A stretch of DNA of 64,000 nucleotides from Beijerinckiaceae bacterium (GCA_947452455.1 CANGBX010000001.1:62001-126000), one strand, 5' to 3'; counted from the stretch's first letter, positions 33,613 to 42,284 are shown. Numbers and translations are program-made. The notes: a model not told the origin generated them from the letters alone.

Positions 33613-33645
33613 GTAAGGCATGAGTCAGGCATGAGTCAGGCATGA
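33612..33645 (+). repeat. 11-bp tandem repeat making two MSQA mini-ORFs
   Basis: Two identical 11-bp units GCATGAGTCAG, after a diverged AGTAAGGCATG start, place ATGs at 33620, 33631 and 33642 in three frames. The first two each encode Met-Ser-Gln-Ala then stop, and each stop overlaps the next ATG as ATGA, ending at the permease start. This may be a slipped-strand duplication or a coupled re-initiation ladder. Confidence 0.6.
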
Positions 33646-35393
33646 GCGAGGTTGTGGTGAAAGAGACGGGGCAGGAGACGCGCGGTTTTTTTGCGCGTTT
33701 CATGCCGCGCGATGAGCGTGTTGTTCTTGTCGCGATCATCGCGGGCATTTTTGCCATTCTGGTTCTGCCGCCGCTCATCTTCTTGCTCAAGGGTGCTTTC
33801 ACCGTCACGCAAAATGGTGAGACACATTTCAGCGCGCATCGTTTTGCCATTGTGCTGGCGCAGCGCGGCATCTGGACGAGCGCCTATAATTCCTTTGTCT
33901 TTGCTTTGGGCAGCGCGCTGCTGGCGCTGGTCATTGGCGGTGTGAATGCGTGGCTCGTTGAGCGCACGGATACGCCGTTCAAGCCGCTGGCATATCTCAC
34001 GACGATCATCTCTCTGGGCACACCCTATGTGCTCTACACCAGTGCGTGGTTGCTTTTGCTCTCGCGCTCCGGTCCGATCAATTCCTGGTATCGCGAATTG
34101 ACTGGCGAAACGGGTGTCTTGATCAATGTCTATGGGCTTGGCGGGATGATCCTCATCGAGGGTCTGCTCTGGTCGCCGCTGGTTTTTCTTTTGCTTGGCT
34201 CGACGCTGCGCAATTTCAATCCCGATCTTGAAGAAGCCGCGCGCATGAGCGGGGCAGGCACGTGGCAGACCTTGCGGCGCATTACCTTCCGCTTGTCGCT
34301 CCCCTCTGTGCTCGCGCTCGCCATGCTCGTGTTCATCCGCACGGTGGAAGCTTTTGAAGTCCCCGCACTTGTTGGCCTGCCCGGTCGCGTGCATGTGCTG
34401 ACGACCGATATTTATGAAATGATGCACCGGACCATGCCGCCAGATGTGGGCTCGGCCAGCACTTTGTCGACCTTGCTCTTGTGCATTGTGGCAGTGCTCT
34501 TGTGGTATTATGGCCGCCTCACGCGCAATGCCGAGAGATTTGCCACGATCACGGGCAAGAATTTTCGACCCAATAAAATTCCGCTCGGCAAATTCCGCCC
34601 GCTGGGTGGCGCTGTGCTGGTGCTGAATTTTCTGTGTCTGCTTATTCTGCCGATGTTGATCCTCGTCTGGGCTTCGTTGCTGCCTTTTTATCAGACGGTG
34701 CGCGCGTCAGCCTTCAAACTGCTCAGCTTCAAACATTATGTCCGCATTTTTGAATCGGATCGCTATCTGTCGCTGCTCGGCAATACGCTTCTGGTCGCTG
34801 TGGTCACGGCAACCATTGTCATGGTGATCACGGCCATTGCTGCTTGGCTGAGTGTGCGCAAACTTCCCGGTGCGCGCATGGTCGATCAGTTGGGTACTGT
34901 GCCGCTCGTTTTCCCCGGCATCGTGCTGGGTGTGGGCGTGATGCAGTTTTTCCTCTCCATGCCGATTGGCATTTACGGCACGATCTGGATCATCGTCTGG
35001 GCGTTTCTGATCAATTATCTGCCCTATGGTATCCGCTATTCTTATGCGGGCATGTTGCAGGTGCATCGCGAATTGGAAGAAGCAGCAGCTGTGTCTGGTG
35101 CTTCGCCGTTTCTGGCGTTTCGCCGCATCGTCTTCCCGCTGTTAGCCCCTTCGCTTGTTGCCGGTTGGCTCTTCATCTTCCTGCTGGCCACGCGCGTTCT
35201 CACGCTTCCCGTGCTTCTGTCAGGTCCGTCATCACAGACCATGGCGGTGGCCATGTTTGATCTGTGGAGCAATGGGCAGGGGCCGGAACTTGCCGCTCTG
35301 GGGCTTCTCTGGAGCTTTGCGATGACGGCTGTGGCTTTGATCTTCTATTTCTTCGCTCGTCGCTCTGGTGTCGGGCTTTACGGACAAGGTTGA
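33642..35393 (+). CDS. ABC transporter permease, fused two-domain type
   Basis: A 583-residue inner-membrane protein with two binding-protein-dependent permease domains in one chain, as in FbpB/AfuB. Each half has about six spans and an EAA loop: LEEAARMSGAGTWQTLRRIT near residue 198 and LEEAAAVSGASPFLAFRRIV near 477. It is the partner of the binding protein 29 bp upstream. No ATP-binding subunit is encoded next to it or elsewhere in the window, so a remote ATPase must energise it. ATG 33642 is the only in-frame start in the repeat ladder. A weak ribosome site suggests translational coupling. Confidence 0.85.
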   Translation: MSEVVVKETGQETRGFFARFMPRDERVVLVAIIAGIFAILVLPPLIFLLKGAFTVTQNGETHFSAHRFAIVLAQRGIWTSAYNSFVFALGSALLALVIGGVNAWLVERTDTPFKPLAYLTTIISLGTPYVLYTSAWLLLLSRSGPINSWYRELTGETGVLINVYGLGGMILIEGLLWSPLVFLLLGSTLRNFNPDLEEAARMSGAGTWQTLRRITFRLSLPSVLALAMLVFIRTVEAFEVPALVGLPGRVHVLTTDIYEMMHRTMPPDVGSASTLSTLLLCIVAVLLWYYGRLTRNAERFATITGKNFRPNKIPLGKFRPLGGAVLVLNFLCLLILPMLILVWASLLPFYQTVRASAFKLLSFKHYVRIFESDRYLSLLGNTLLVAVVTATIVMVITAIAAWLSVRKLPGARMVDQLGTVPLVFPGIVLGVGVMQFFLSMPIGIYGTIWIIVWAFLINYLPYGIRYSYAGMLQVHRELEEAAAVSGASPFLAFRRIVFPLLAPSLVAGWLFIFLLATRVLTLPVLLSGPSSQTMAVAMFDLWSNGQGPELAALGLLWSFAMTAVALIFYFFARRSGVGLYGQG

Positions 35394-35398
35394 GTGAC

Positions 35399-37561
35399 AT
35401 GAGCGAGAACAAGACGCAGGAACAACTGCGCGTGGGCGCCAAGAAAGTCGAAGCGCTGCTGAACCCGAAAAATGTCGTCATCATTGGCGCAACAGATAAG
35501 CCCGGCAATTGGCCACAACGCGTGTGGCGCAATTTGTCGCGCTATGGCTACAAGGGTGCGGTCTTCCCGTTCAATCCGACGCGTGAAAGCGTGTGGGACA
35601 CGCGCTGCTATCGCTCCTTTGCCGAGCTGCCGGAAAAGCCCGATCATCTTGTTGTGCTGGCGCCAGCCAAAGTCGTGCCTGGCCTGTTGCGCGAAGCCGC
35701 TGCGGCAGGCGCGCGCTCGGCCACGGTGATGACATCGGGCTTTGAGGAATCAACCGAAGCCGATGGTCGCGCTTTGGCGGATGATCTGCGCACGACGATT
35801 GAAACCACAGGCCTCGCGGTTTCGGGTCCCAATTGCCTCGGCAATTTCAATGCAGCCATCAATTTCTTTTCCATGCCCGATGATCGTGCGCAAAAGCTGG
35901 CGCATGGGCCTGTGGCGGTGCTCGGCCAGTCGGGCGGTATTGTCATGGCGATCAAGCGCTCGCTGGAAGAGCGCGGCGTGGATACGCAAGCCGCCATCAC
36001 CAGCGGCAATGAGACGGGCCTCACCACAGCCGATTACATTGCTTATTTCGCCGGTGTTGCCGATGTGCGCGTCATCTCCTGCTATCTTGAAAGCGTGCAT
36101 GATGGTGCGCCATTCCTCGAAGCTCTGCGCATGGCGCGCAAGGCTGGCAAGCATGTCGTGATTATGAAACTCGGCTCGTCCGATGCAGGCCGTGCCGCCG
36201 CCGCCGCTCACACAGGCGCGCTGGCTGGTTCGATGGAAGCTTTTGACGCAGTGGCTGGCCGAGCTGGCGCGATCCGTGTTGGCAATTTGGATGAAATGGT
36301 CGAGGCGGTTGAATTCCTCGTTCATGCGCCTGCCCCTCAAGGCAAGCGTCTGGGCTCGATTACGTTCTCAGGCGGCATGCGCGGTCTTTTGCTTGATGCT
36401 GCGGAAGCTTGCGGCATGTCCTACCAGCCTTTGTCGGATGTGACGCGCAAGAAGCTTGAAGAGATTCTCTCGGTGGGCTCTATCATCGGCAATCCGCTGG
36501 ATGCAGGCTTTGCGGCTTTGTCGAAAGAGGGCGCTTATCTGCGCTGCGTCGAGATTTTGCTGGATGATCCGGACATCGACATTCTGCTCTTGCAGGAAGA
36601 ATTGCCGCGCGCTGCTGGCACAGAGCGCAAAGAGCGCAATCTGCGTGAAGTGAATGCGCTGGCAGCCAAGGCCAAAAAGCCCATCGCTTATGTGAGCATG
36701 ATTTCTTATGGCTTGAGTGATTACAGCCGCACTCTGCGCGCTGAATTCACCAATCTGCCCTTCCTGCAGGAAGTCGATCGCGCTTTGCGCACGATGCGCG
36801 CCATCACACGCTCTATGGATGCTCATGCAGGTCAGGAACCCAAAGCGCCAGCGCCCAATGCCAAAGGCCGTGCTTTGCTGGCGGACTTAAGCGCAGCGGC
36901 CAAGAGCATCACGTTGAATGAAGTGGCCTCCAAAGCTTTGCTCAGCACTTATGGTGTGCCGGTGTCGCAAGAAGAATTGGTGACAAGCGAAGATGCTGCG
37001 GCCGCGGCGGCTGCACGCATCGGCTATCCGGTGGTCGCGAAAATTGTCTCGGCTGCCTTGCCGCATAAGTCGGATATTGGTGGCGTGAAGGTCGGCCTCA
37101 AGGATGAGGCTGCCGTGCGTGCAGCCTATCGCACCATCATGGCCAATGTCGCCGCCTTGCCGAGCAAGCCTCCGGTTGATGGCGTGCTGATTGCGCAAAT
37201 GGTCTCGGGTCAGCTCGAATGTGTGCTGGGTGCGAAACTTGATCCCGAAATGGGGCCTGTCGTGATCTTCGGGTCAGGTGGCGTTGATCTCGAATTGACG
37301 CGCGATGTGGCGCTGGCAGCCTGCCCGCTGGATGAGGCGGGTGCTTTGCAGCTGATTGCGCGCACGCGTGCGGGTACAATTGCGGCCGGCTATCGCGGAC
37401 GCCCCGCGCTTGATCGCAAAGCCATGGCGCAGGCGCTGGTGGCGCTCTCCCATCTCATGGTGGATGCGCAAGGCGCAATTGCGGAAGTCGACGTCAATCC
37501 CTTCCTGGTCAGTGAAAAGGGCGGCGTAGCGCTCGATGGGCTTGTCGTCCTCAATCGCTAA
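35399..37561 (+). CDS. NDP-forming acyl-CoA ligase (acetate-CoA ligase family)
   Basis: A 720-residue single-chain acyl-CoA synthetase of the NDP-forming (ADP-forming) superfamily. The CoA-binding domain is N-terminal (NVVIIGATDKPGNWPQRVWRN). A succinyl-CoA ligase-like region follows, with PVAVLGQSGGIVMA near 175 and the phosphohistidine candidate in AAAAHTGALAGS near 266. The C-terminal third is an ATP-grasp domain (SKALLSTYGVPV to VNPFLV). These enzymes activate acids to CoA thioesters. Beside an HCHL-like gene it is a good candidate for a hydroxycinnamate-CoA ligase. It starts 5 bp after the permease stop. Confidence 0.85.
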   Translation: MSENKTQEQLRVGAKKVEALLNPKNVVIIGATDKPGNWPQRVWRNLSRYGYKGAVFPFNPTRESVWDTRCYRSFAELPEKPDHLVVLAPAKVVPGLLREAAAAGARSATVMTSGFEESTEADGRALADDLRTTIETTGLAVSGPNCLGNFNAAINFFSMPDDRAQKLAHGPVAVLGQSGGIVMAIKRSLEERGVDTQAAITSGNETGLTTADYIAYFAGVADVRVISCYLESVHDGAPFLEALRMARKAGKHVVIMKLGSSDAGRAAAAAHTGALAGSMEAFDAVAGRAGAIRVGNLDEMVEAVEFLVHAPAPQGKRLGSITFSGGMRGLLLDAAEACGMSYQPLSDVTRKKLEEILSVGSIIGNPLDAGFAALSKEGAYLRCVEILLDDPDIDILLLQEELPRAAGTERKERNLREVNALAAKAKKPIAYVSMISYGLSDYSRTLRAEFTNLPFLQEVDRALRTMRAITRSMDAHAGQEPKAPAPNAKGRALLADLSAAAKSITLNEVASKALLSTYGVPVSQEELVTSEDAAAAAAARIGYPVVAKIVSAALPHKSDIGGVKVGLKDEAAVRAAYRTIMANVAALPSKPPVDGVLIAQMVSGQLECVLGAKLDPEMGPVVIFGSGGVDLELTRDVALAACPLDEAGALQLIARTRAGTIAAGYRGRPALDRKAMAQALVALSHLMVDAQGAIAEVDVNPFLVSEKGGVALDGLVVLNR

Positions 37562-37665
37562 ACCCGCATGAAGTAGGGCTTGGCCCCGCTCTCGCTGCTC
37601 GTTTAGAAAGGGGAGAGGCCGCGCAACAAGCGCGGCTCTATGAGCAACGAGGGGAGGGTGAGAGG

Positions 37666-39066
37666 GTGAAGCGTCACGTGATCATTCCTTTGATCGTGGC
37701 TTGCGCCCTCTTCATGCAGAATCTCGATTCAACCTCGCTCGCTACAGCTCTGCCGACCATTGCAGCCTCGTTTGGTGAATCGCCGCTGCGCTTGCATCTG
37801 GCCATTACCGCTTATCTTTTGGCGGTCGCCGCCTTCTTGCCGATGAGCGGTTGGGTGGCCGACAAATATGGTGCGCGTATTGTCTTTCGCGTGTCCATTG
37901 TCATTTTCACACTCTCATCCATTGCCTGCGGCCTGTCGCAGGATTTCAACCAGCTGATCATCGCGCGCATTGTTCAAGGGTTTGGCGGCGCATTGATGGT
38001 GCCTGTTGGCCGCCTCATTCTCGTGCGCTCTGTGCCCAAAGCAGAACTGGTGAGCGCAATGGCCGTGATGGGCATTCCCTCCGTGATTGGTCCGATAATG
38101 GGGCCGCTGCTGGGCGGGCTCATCACCACCTATTCGCATTGGCGCGGCATTTTCTGGATCAATGTGCCGGTCGGCATATTGGGTTTCTTTCTGGCCGGAA
38201 AATATATCGAGAATATGCGCGAAGAGGAGATGAAGCCGTTTGATTGGACGGGCTTTGCACTCACCGGTTTTGGCTTGGCTGCAACGGTTTTTGGTCTCGA
38301 TACAGCATTTGCGAAAGGCAGCCCCGATGTTCTGGGGCTTGGTCTTCTTGCTGCAGGTCTCATCGCTTTGACGGTCTATGTGGTCTATTCGCGGCGCATT
38401 CCCAATCCCATCATTGATCTGAGCCTCATGCGGCTGCCGACATTCCGGGCCAATGTGATAGGCGGCTCGGTGTTTCGCATTGGCGTTGGCGCGATCCCCT
38501 TTTTATTGCCGCTGTTGATGCAGGAAGGGTTTGGTTATTCGCCCGTGGAATCGGGCGCCATTACTTTTCTCTCGGCTGCAGGGTCGCTTGGCATGCGCAC
38601 TCTCTCCAAGAGTGTGTTGCGCCATTTTGGTTACCGCTTTGTGCTGGTCTGGAATGGTTTGATCGCGAGTTTCTTCATGGGCATCTGCGCATTTTTCAAT
38701 GCGGATATGCCTCTATGGATCATGATGATGCTTATTTTCTGGGGCGGTGTGACGCGTTCGCTCGAATTCACGGCGCTCAACTCGATCGCTTTTGCCGATG
38801 TTGAGCGCGCAGAAATGAGCCACGCCATGAGCTTCTCTCAATTGGCGCAGCGTCTCTCGCTCACCATGGGTGTGGCTTTTTCCGCCATCATTCTGCATCA
38901 GGTCGCAGGCGACGTGACGCCTTTGCCGGTGAGTGCTTTTTCGATTGCTTTTGGCCTGATCGGAATTGTTTCAGCAGCCTCTGTTTTCAACTTTATGGCG
39001 CTGGGTGCCGATGCCGGCGCTGTGCTGGCGGGGCGTAAATCTGAGACCAAGGATGAGGCGGGTTGA
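37666..39066 (+). CDS. MFS transporter (DHA2-like drug/acid transporter)
   Basis: A 466-residue major facilitator with about 14 membrane segments. The DHA signature is seen as VADKYGARIVFRVS (motif A, residues about 64-77), and QNLDSTSLATALPTIA near the N-terminus is the DHA2 D1-type motif. The start is GTG 37666, 7 bp after GGGGAGGG. It follows the CoA ligase by 104 bp on the same strand. It could export a toxic aromatic aldehyde or import an acid; the sequence does not say which. Confidence 0.85.
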   Translation: MKRHVIIPLIVACALFMQNLDSTSLATALPTIAASFGESPLRLHLAITAYLLAVAAFLPMSGWVADKYGARIVFRVSIVIFTLSSIACGLSQDFNQLIIARIVQGFGGALMVPVGRLILVRSVPKAELVSAMAVMGIPSVIGPIMGPLLGGLITTYSHWRGIFWINVPVGILGFFLAGKYIENMREEEMKPFDWTGFALTGFGLAATVFGLDTAFAKGSPDVLGLGLLAAGLIALTVYVVYSRRIPNPIIDLSLMRLPTFRANVIGGSVFRIGVGAIPFLLPLLMQEGFGYSPVESGAITFLSAAGSLGMRTLSKSVLRHFGYRFVLVWNGLIASFFMGICAFFNADMPLWIMMMLIFWGGVTRSLEFTALNSIAFADVERAEMSHAMSFSQLAQRLSLTMGVAFSAIILHQVAGDVTPLPVSAFSIAFGLIGIVSAASVFNFMALGADAGAVLAGRKSETKDEAG

Positions 39067-39334
39067 TTCGCTCGCGCAACTGCACAGGTTTCCCAAAATG
39101 GGGGCAGCCACTCAAAACGCTGCCAAACAGGGGTCAAACTTCCGCTACGGAACAGCAGAGTTAGAGCTAGTGAATAGCTAAGCTACAGTATTTTTGTAAC
39201 TTTTTTTGCAATTTTCTTATCTGTAAACGGCACGTTTGCATTTCTTGGGCTATGTTAACTCTCATGCCGGGGGGCGAGGTTTGCGTGCCATTGTGGCCCA
39301 TCGGCTTCTTTTGGAAGAAAGAGGCTCGAAACTG

Positions 39335-39622
39335 ATGAAGGCTTTTGACGATAATTTTGAATCTGCGCGCCGGCATTTCGGCGTGGCACTCATTGATCTG
39401 AATTATGCTGTGGCCGATCTTGCTCGCGCACAAGTCAGCGAAGATATGGAAATCGGCACATCAGCCGCAATTGAACTGCTCAACCGCGAGATCGAACGTC
39501 TGGCGGAGCTTTCCGCTTTCATTGATCGTGTGGCAGATCGCATGCCCGGTGAAGACCCGGCTGTTCTCGAGCAATGGTGGCCAGAATTGACAAGGCGCGA
39601 CAAGAAACTTGCGCGGGGATAA
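39335..39622 (+). CDS. Small conserved-looking hypothetical protein
   Basis: A 95-residue, mostly alpha-helical, charged protein (MKAFDDNFESARRHFG start; ends LTRRDKKLARG) with no signal peptide, no cysteine and no recognised motif. Two long amphipathic helices (about 1-35 and 45-75) suggest an oligomeric or protein-binding role. ATG 39335 follows a weak GAGGC site; an in-frame ATG at 39236 would add an atypical leader. The AT-rich 268 bp upstream likely holds its promoter, and a perfect terminator follows at 39630. It is a real gene by codon pattern; the function is unknown. Confidence 0.65.
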   Translation: MKAFDDNFESARRHFGVALIDLNYAVADLARAQVSEDMEIGTSAAIELLNREIERLAELSAFIDRVADRMPGEDPAVLEQWWPELTRRDKKLARG

Positions 39623-39629
39623 AACTCGA

Positions 39630-39658
39630 ATGGCGCGCTTACGGGCGCGCCATTTTTT
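39630..39658 (+). terminator. Rho-independent terminator
   Basis: ATGGCGCGC-TTACGG-GCGCGCCAT, perfect 9-bp stem, followed by TTTTT. It lies at the convergent junction of the 95-residue gene and the epimerase gene. Confidence 0.9.
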
Positions 39659-40643
39659 ATGCCTTGTAGAAATCGCGATACCAATCAACGAAAGCGCGCA
39701 CACCCTCTTCAACGCTTGTTTGTGGAAGAAAGCCGGTGAGCTTTTCTAATTCGCTGGTCGCCGCCAATGTCGTTTGCGGCTCTCCTGGCTGCATGGGTAA
39801 TTCATTGCGCAGCGCTTTGCGCCCTGTCGCCTTTTCAATCGCCGCAATATAGGCGTTGAGCTCAACCAATCGCCCGCCTGCAATATTGATCACGCGCCAA
39901 GGGGCGGCGGGTGAGCCGTTGGTTGCGGCAGATGCTGTGGGTGTCAACGGCAAGAGGCGCACAATGCTCTCGATGCAATCATCCACATAAGTGAAATCGC
40001 GCTGCATCTCGCCATTGTTGTAAATATCGATGGGTTTGCCTTCGAGAATAGCGCGCGTGAATTTGAACAGCGCCATATCAGGGCGACCCCACGGGCCATA
40101 GACAGTGAAGAAGCGCAGCACGCTGGTCGGCTGGTTCCATATATGCGCATAAGAATGGGCCATGGCCTCTGTGGCGCGTTTGGTGGCGGCATAGAAGGAG
40201 AGCTGATGGTCGGCGCGATCTTTTTCTGCAAAAGGCGTGGCATTGGCGCCATAGATCGAACTGGTTGAAGCCATCAGAAAATGTTGCGCGGGACAGGCGC
40301 GCAAAGCTTCCAGCAGATTGAATGTGCCGATGATGTTGGAATCGATGTAAGAGCGGGGCGCTTCCATGGAATAGCGCACACCCGCTTGGGCTGCGAGATG
40401 GATGACAATATCGGCGCGCGTATCTTGCACAAGCCGTGTCAGCGCGCTCTCGTCTTCCAGCATGATCTCATGGGCCTGGAAGTGATTGGATGTCAGCAAA
40501 GCGGCATGGCGGGCACGCTTCAGCGCCAGATCGTAATAATTCGTCATGCCATCAAGGCCGACAATGTCATGACCTTCCGCCAGCAGCCTGCGGCAGAGAT
40601 GAAAGCCAATGAAACCGGCGGAGCCCGTGACCAGAATGCGCAT
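39657..40643 (-). CDS. UDP-glucuronate 4-epimerase-like NAD-dependent epimerase
   Basis: A 328-residue extended SDR. The NAD motif is ILVTGSAGFIGFHLC at the N-terminus. ASTSSIYGAN supplies Ser, and FYAATKRATE supplies YxxxK. VYGPWGRPDMALFKFT and the DFTYVDDCIE segment match UDP-glucuronate 4-epimerases (LpsL/CapI type), which make UDP-galacturonate for lipopolysaccharide or capsule. No other polysaccharide gene is adjacent except the deacetylase-like gene 60 bp upstream on the same strand. AAAGGA precedes the ATG. Confidence 0.88.
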   Translation of the reverse strand: MRILVTGSAGFIGFHLCRRLLAEGHDIVGLDGMTNYYDLALKRARHAALLTSNHFQAHEIMLEDESALTRLVQDTRADIVIHLAAQAGVRYSMEAPRSYIDSNIIGTFNLLEALRACPAQHFLMASTSSIYGANATPFAEKDRADHQLSFYAATKRATEAMAHSYAHIWNQPTSVLRFFTVYGPWGRPDMALFKFTRAILEGKPIDIYNNGEMQRDFTYVDDCIESIVRLLPLTPTASAATNGSPAAPWRVINIAGGRLVELNAYIAAIEKATGRKALRNELPMQPGEPQTTLAATSELEKLTGFLPQTSVEEGVRAFVDWYRDFYKA

Positions 40644-40703
40644 GCCAAAAGTCCTTTGCGCTGAACCTATGCCCGCAAAGGGGCGGGCAAGGCAAGAGCG
40701 TCT

Positions 40704-41546
40704 CTATTCGGCTCCCGGTGAGGCTTTGTAAGCATCGATGATTTCGGAACCCGTGGCCCGCCAGACCTGATCATGTCCGGCAATATAGGCCAAGGCACGA
40801 CCCAGCGCGCGAATGCGATGCGGCACGCCTGTCAGGAAAGGATGGAGCGCAATGCACATGACACGGGGCAGACGCGCGCCTTCTTCATAAAGCACGTCAA
40901 ATGTTTCGCAGATGCGTGTCTCGAAATCATGCGTCGAGATAGACGGCATGTTGAATAAGGGCATGTCATTCAAGTCGAGCGTATAGGGAATGGAATAAAG
41001 CCCGTTGTTCATGCGGAAGGGCAGATCATCACTCACCCAATCGGCAACATAATCTACGCCATGCTCTTTCAACAGGCCAAGCGTGTTCCAAGTTTCTGTG
41101 AGGCCCGGCCCAAGCCAGCCGCGCATTTTCTGTCCCTGATCTTCAATCGCGCGGCGTGTGGCGGCAATGGTGGCGCGCTCGGTTTCGAGATCCATGCCAG
41201 ACAAAGGCGTGGAATTGGTGAGGCCGTGGCCCATCAATTCCCATTTCAACTTGGCGCATTCTTCCATAATGCGCGGATAGTGCTGCGCCACTTCGCCATT
41301 CAGAGCGACGCTGCCGCGAAATCCGTGCTTGTCCATACATTCCATCATGCGCCAGACGCCGACGCGATTGCCGTAATCGCGGCGCGAATAATTGCGCACG
41401 TCCGGCGCATTGGGCCCACGCTCCAAATGAAAATGTTCGATATTGGGAACGATCCAAACCGCCACGCGTGCTTGATGAGGCCAAACCACAGGCTTGCGCT
41501 CAACAATCGGCCGATAGGGAAAAAGCGAGGCGGGGTCGAAGTCCAT
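40704..41546 (-). CDS. Polysaccharide deacetylase-family protein (PuuE / allantoinase-like)
   Basis: A 280-residue NodB-fold protein. It shows the PuuE-like variant motifs SVALNGEVAQHYPRIMEE, WELMGHGLTNS and RGWLGPGLTET. The DD of motif 1 and the HxxxH of motif 2 are replaced, so classical zinc-dependent de-N-acetylation is doubtful. Homologues include metal-independent allantoinase and uncharacterised amidohydrolases. ATG 41546 is preferred; an 11-codon extension is possible. Upstream on the same strand, and separated by a strong terminator, is the micro-gene at 41693. No purine catabolic gene is nearby, so a role in allantoin use is not supported by context. Confidence 0.8.
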   Translation of the reverse strand: MDFDPASLFPYRPIVERKPVVWPHQARVAVWIVPNIEHFHLERGPNAPDVRNYSRRDYGNRVGVWRMMECMDKHGFRGSVALNGEVAQHYPRIMEECAKLKWELMGHGLTNSTPLSGMDLETERATIAATRRAIEDQGQKMRGWLGPGLTETWNTLGLLKEHGVDYVADWVSDDLPFRMNNGLYSIPYTLDLNDMPLFNMPSISTHDFETRICETFDVLYEEGARLPRVMCIALHPFLTGVPHRIRALGRALAYIAGHDQVWRATGSEIIDAYKASPGAE

Positions 41547-41640
41547 GATGCTATTCCTCGATGCAGCGCAGGGGCGCATGATTTTTTAGATCATGCACGT
41601 CTGCGCGCAGAGTTCCAGCAAGTAGAAGAGCAAAAACAAA
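41547..41640. other. Leader of the deacetylase gene
   Basis: Non-coding stretch between the micro-gene terminator and the deacetylase start. It contains a 7-bp inverted repeat GCATGAT-TTTTTAG-ATCATGC about 30-50 bp upstream of the start, either an operator or an RNA hairpin. Confidence 0.4.
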
Positions 41641-41666
41641 GAGGGGCTGCCGTGAGGCAGCCCCTC
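41632..41666 (-). terminator. Strong terminator of the micro-gene
   Basis: On the minus strand GAGGGGCTGCC-TCAC-GGCAGCCCCTC (perfect 11-bp stem, 41666-41641) is followed by TTTGTTTTT. It lies 27 bp after the micro-ORF stop, so the micro-gene forms its own short transcript. Confidence 0.92.
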
Positions 41667-41692
41667 CATTGTCTTTGCCGCAGCGGTTGCGT

Positions 41693-41761
41693 TTACTGGA
41701 CGCCCACCTCAGCGGAGGCATGAATCCAGTTACAAAGCTCCGGCGTGGGACAATGAGACAC
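41693..41761 (-). CDS. 22-codon micro-ORF with an extended Shine-Dalgarno
   Basis: A GTG-initiated ORF encoding (M)SHCPTPELCNWIHASAEVGV plus Gln, ending in TAA at 41695-41693. The GGAGG core (41773-41769) is 7 nt from the start. The full run 41777-41761 complements the 16S rRNA 3' end over 17 nt (CUGGAUCACCUCCUUUC). A perfect terminator follows. The peptide has two Cys, two His and one Trp and no signal sequence. It may be a regulatory or leader peptide, or the RNA itself may act by binding ribosomes. I do not recognise a named family. The coding call rests on start, spacing and terminator only. Confidence 0.6.
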   Translation of the reverse strand: MSHCPTPELCNWIHASAEVGVQ

Positions 41762-41777
41762 TGGATCACCTCCTTTC
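41762..41777 (-). promoter_or_regulatory. Perfect anti-16S ribosome binding site
   Basis: Minus strand GAAAGGAGGTGATCCA. It is complementary to the conserved 16S rRNA 3' terminus well beyond the usual 4-6 nt. Read on the plus strand, the same bases mimic the 16S tail CTGGATCACCTCCTTTC. Confidence 0.8.
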
Positions 41778-41962
41778 GATTGTTGAAGAACAAGCACAGT
41801 CTGCTGGCGAATCAGCCAAGCCTGCAAGTGGAATTTTTATCCCCCTCAAGCAGGGATCTGCGGCGTTAACTTTTCATTAAGTTTTATGCGACGACTTGAC
41901 CTTTGCATCTACGGGCGGGGCATGCGAGTTTCGCCCAGGGCTTCAGCCAAAGGAGAGGCATC

Positions 41963-42256
41963 ATGTTCACGATTGAAATCGCGGGTTGGGCAATTGCGGT
42001 GACCAATGCGGATGAGGAACAGGCGCGTGAACTGATCGAGAGTGAGGAGTTTCGCGAAGACCTCACGCTCATGCACAGCGATGGCAAGCCCATCTGGGAT
42101 GGCAAGGCTGCGCTGGCCTTGCGCAAGGCAACAGAATCTGAAGTCGAAGAATTTGACGATGCCGACGATCTCGATGACGACGAGATGGAAGATGACGGCG
42201 ATCCTGCCGTTGTTTTCCTCATCGATATTGATGATGAAGACGAGGATGAAGAATAA
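41963..42256 (+). CDS. Acidic small protein of unknown function
   Basis: A 97-residue protein. Residues 1-60 form a small alpha/beta unit (MFTIEIAGWAIAVTNADEEQ). The C-terminal third is extremely acidic (EFDDADDLDDDEMEDDGD and a DDEDEDEE end), suggesting a metal-binding, chaperone-like or nucleic-acid-mimic surface. ATG 41963 has AGGAGAG 5 bp upstream. A shared bidirectional terminator follows at 42260. It is convergent with the basic 75-residue gene at 42283, an odd acidic/basic pair. The function is unknown. Confidence 0.75.
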   Translation: MFTIEIAGWAIAVTNADEEQARELIESEEFREDLTLMHSDGKPIWDGKAALALRKATESEVEEFDDADDLDDDEMEDDGDPAVVFLIDIDDEDEDEE

Positions 42257-42259
42257 GAA

Positions 42260-42284
42260 AAGGGCGCCGTAAGCGCCCTTTTTT
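42260..42284. terminator. Bidirectional terminator between two small genes
   Basis: AAGGGCGC-CGTAA-GCGCCCTT with TTTT on the plus side and TTCTTATT on the minus side. It serves the acidic gene (stop at 42256) and the convergent basic gene (stop at 42283). Confidence 0.88.
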
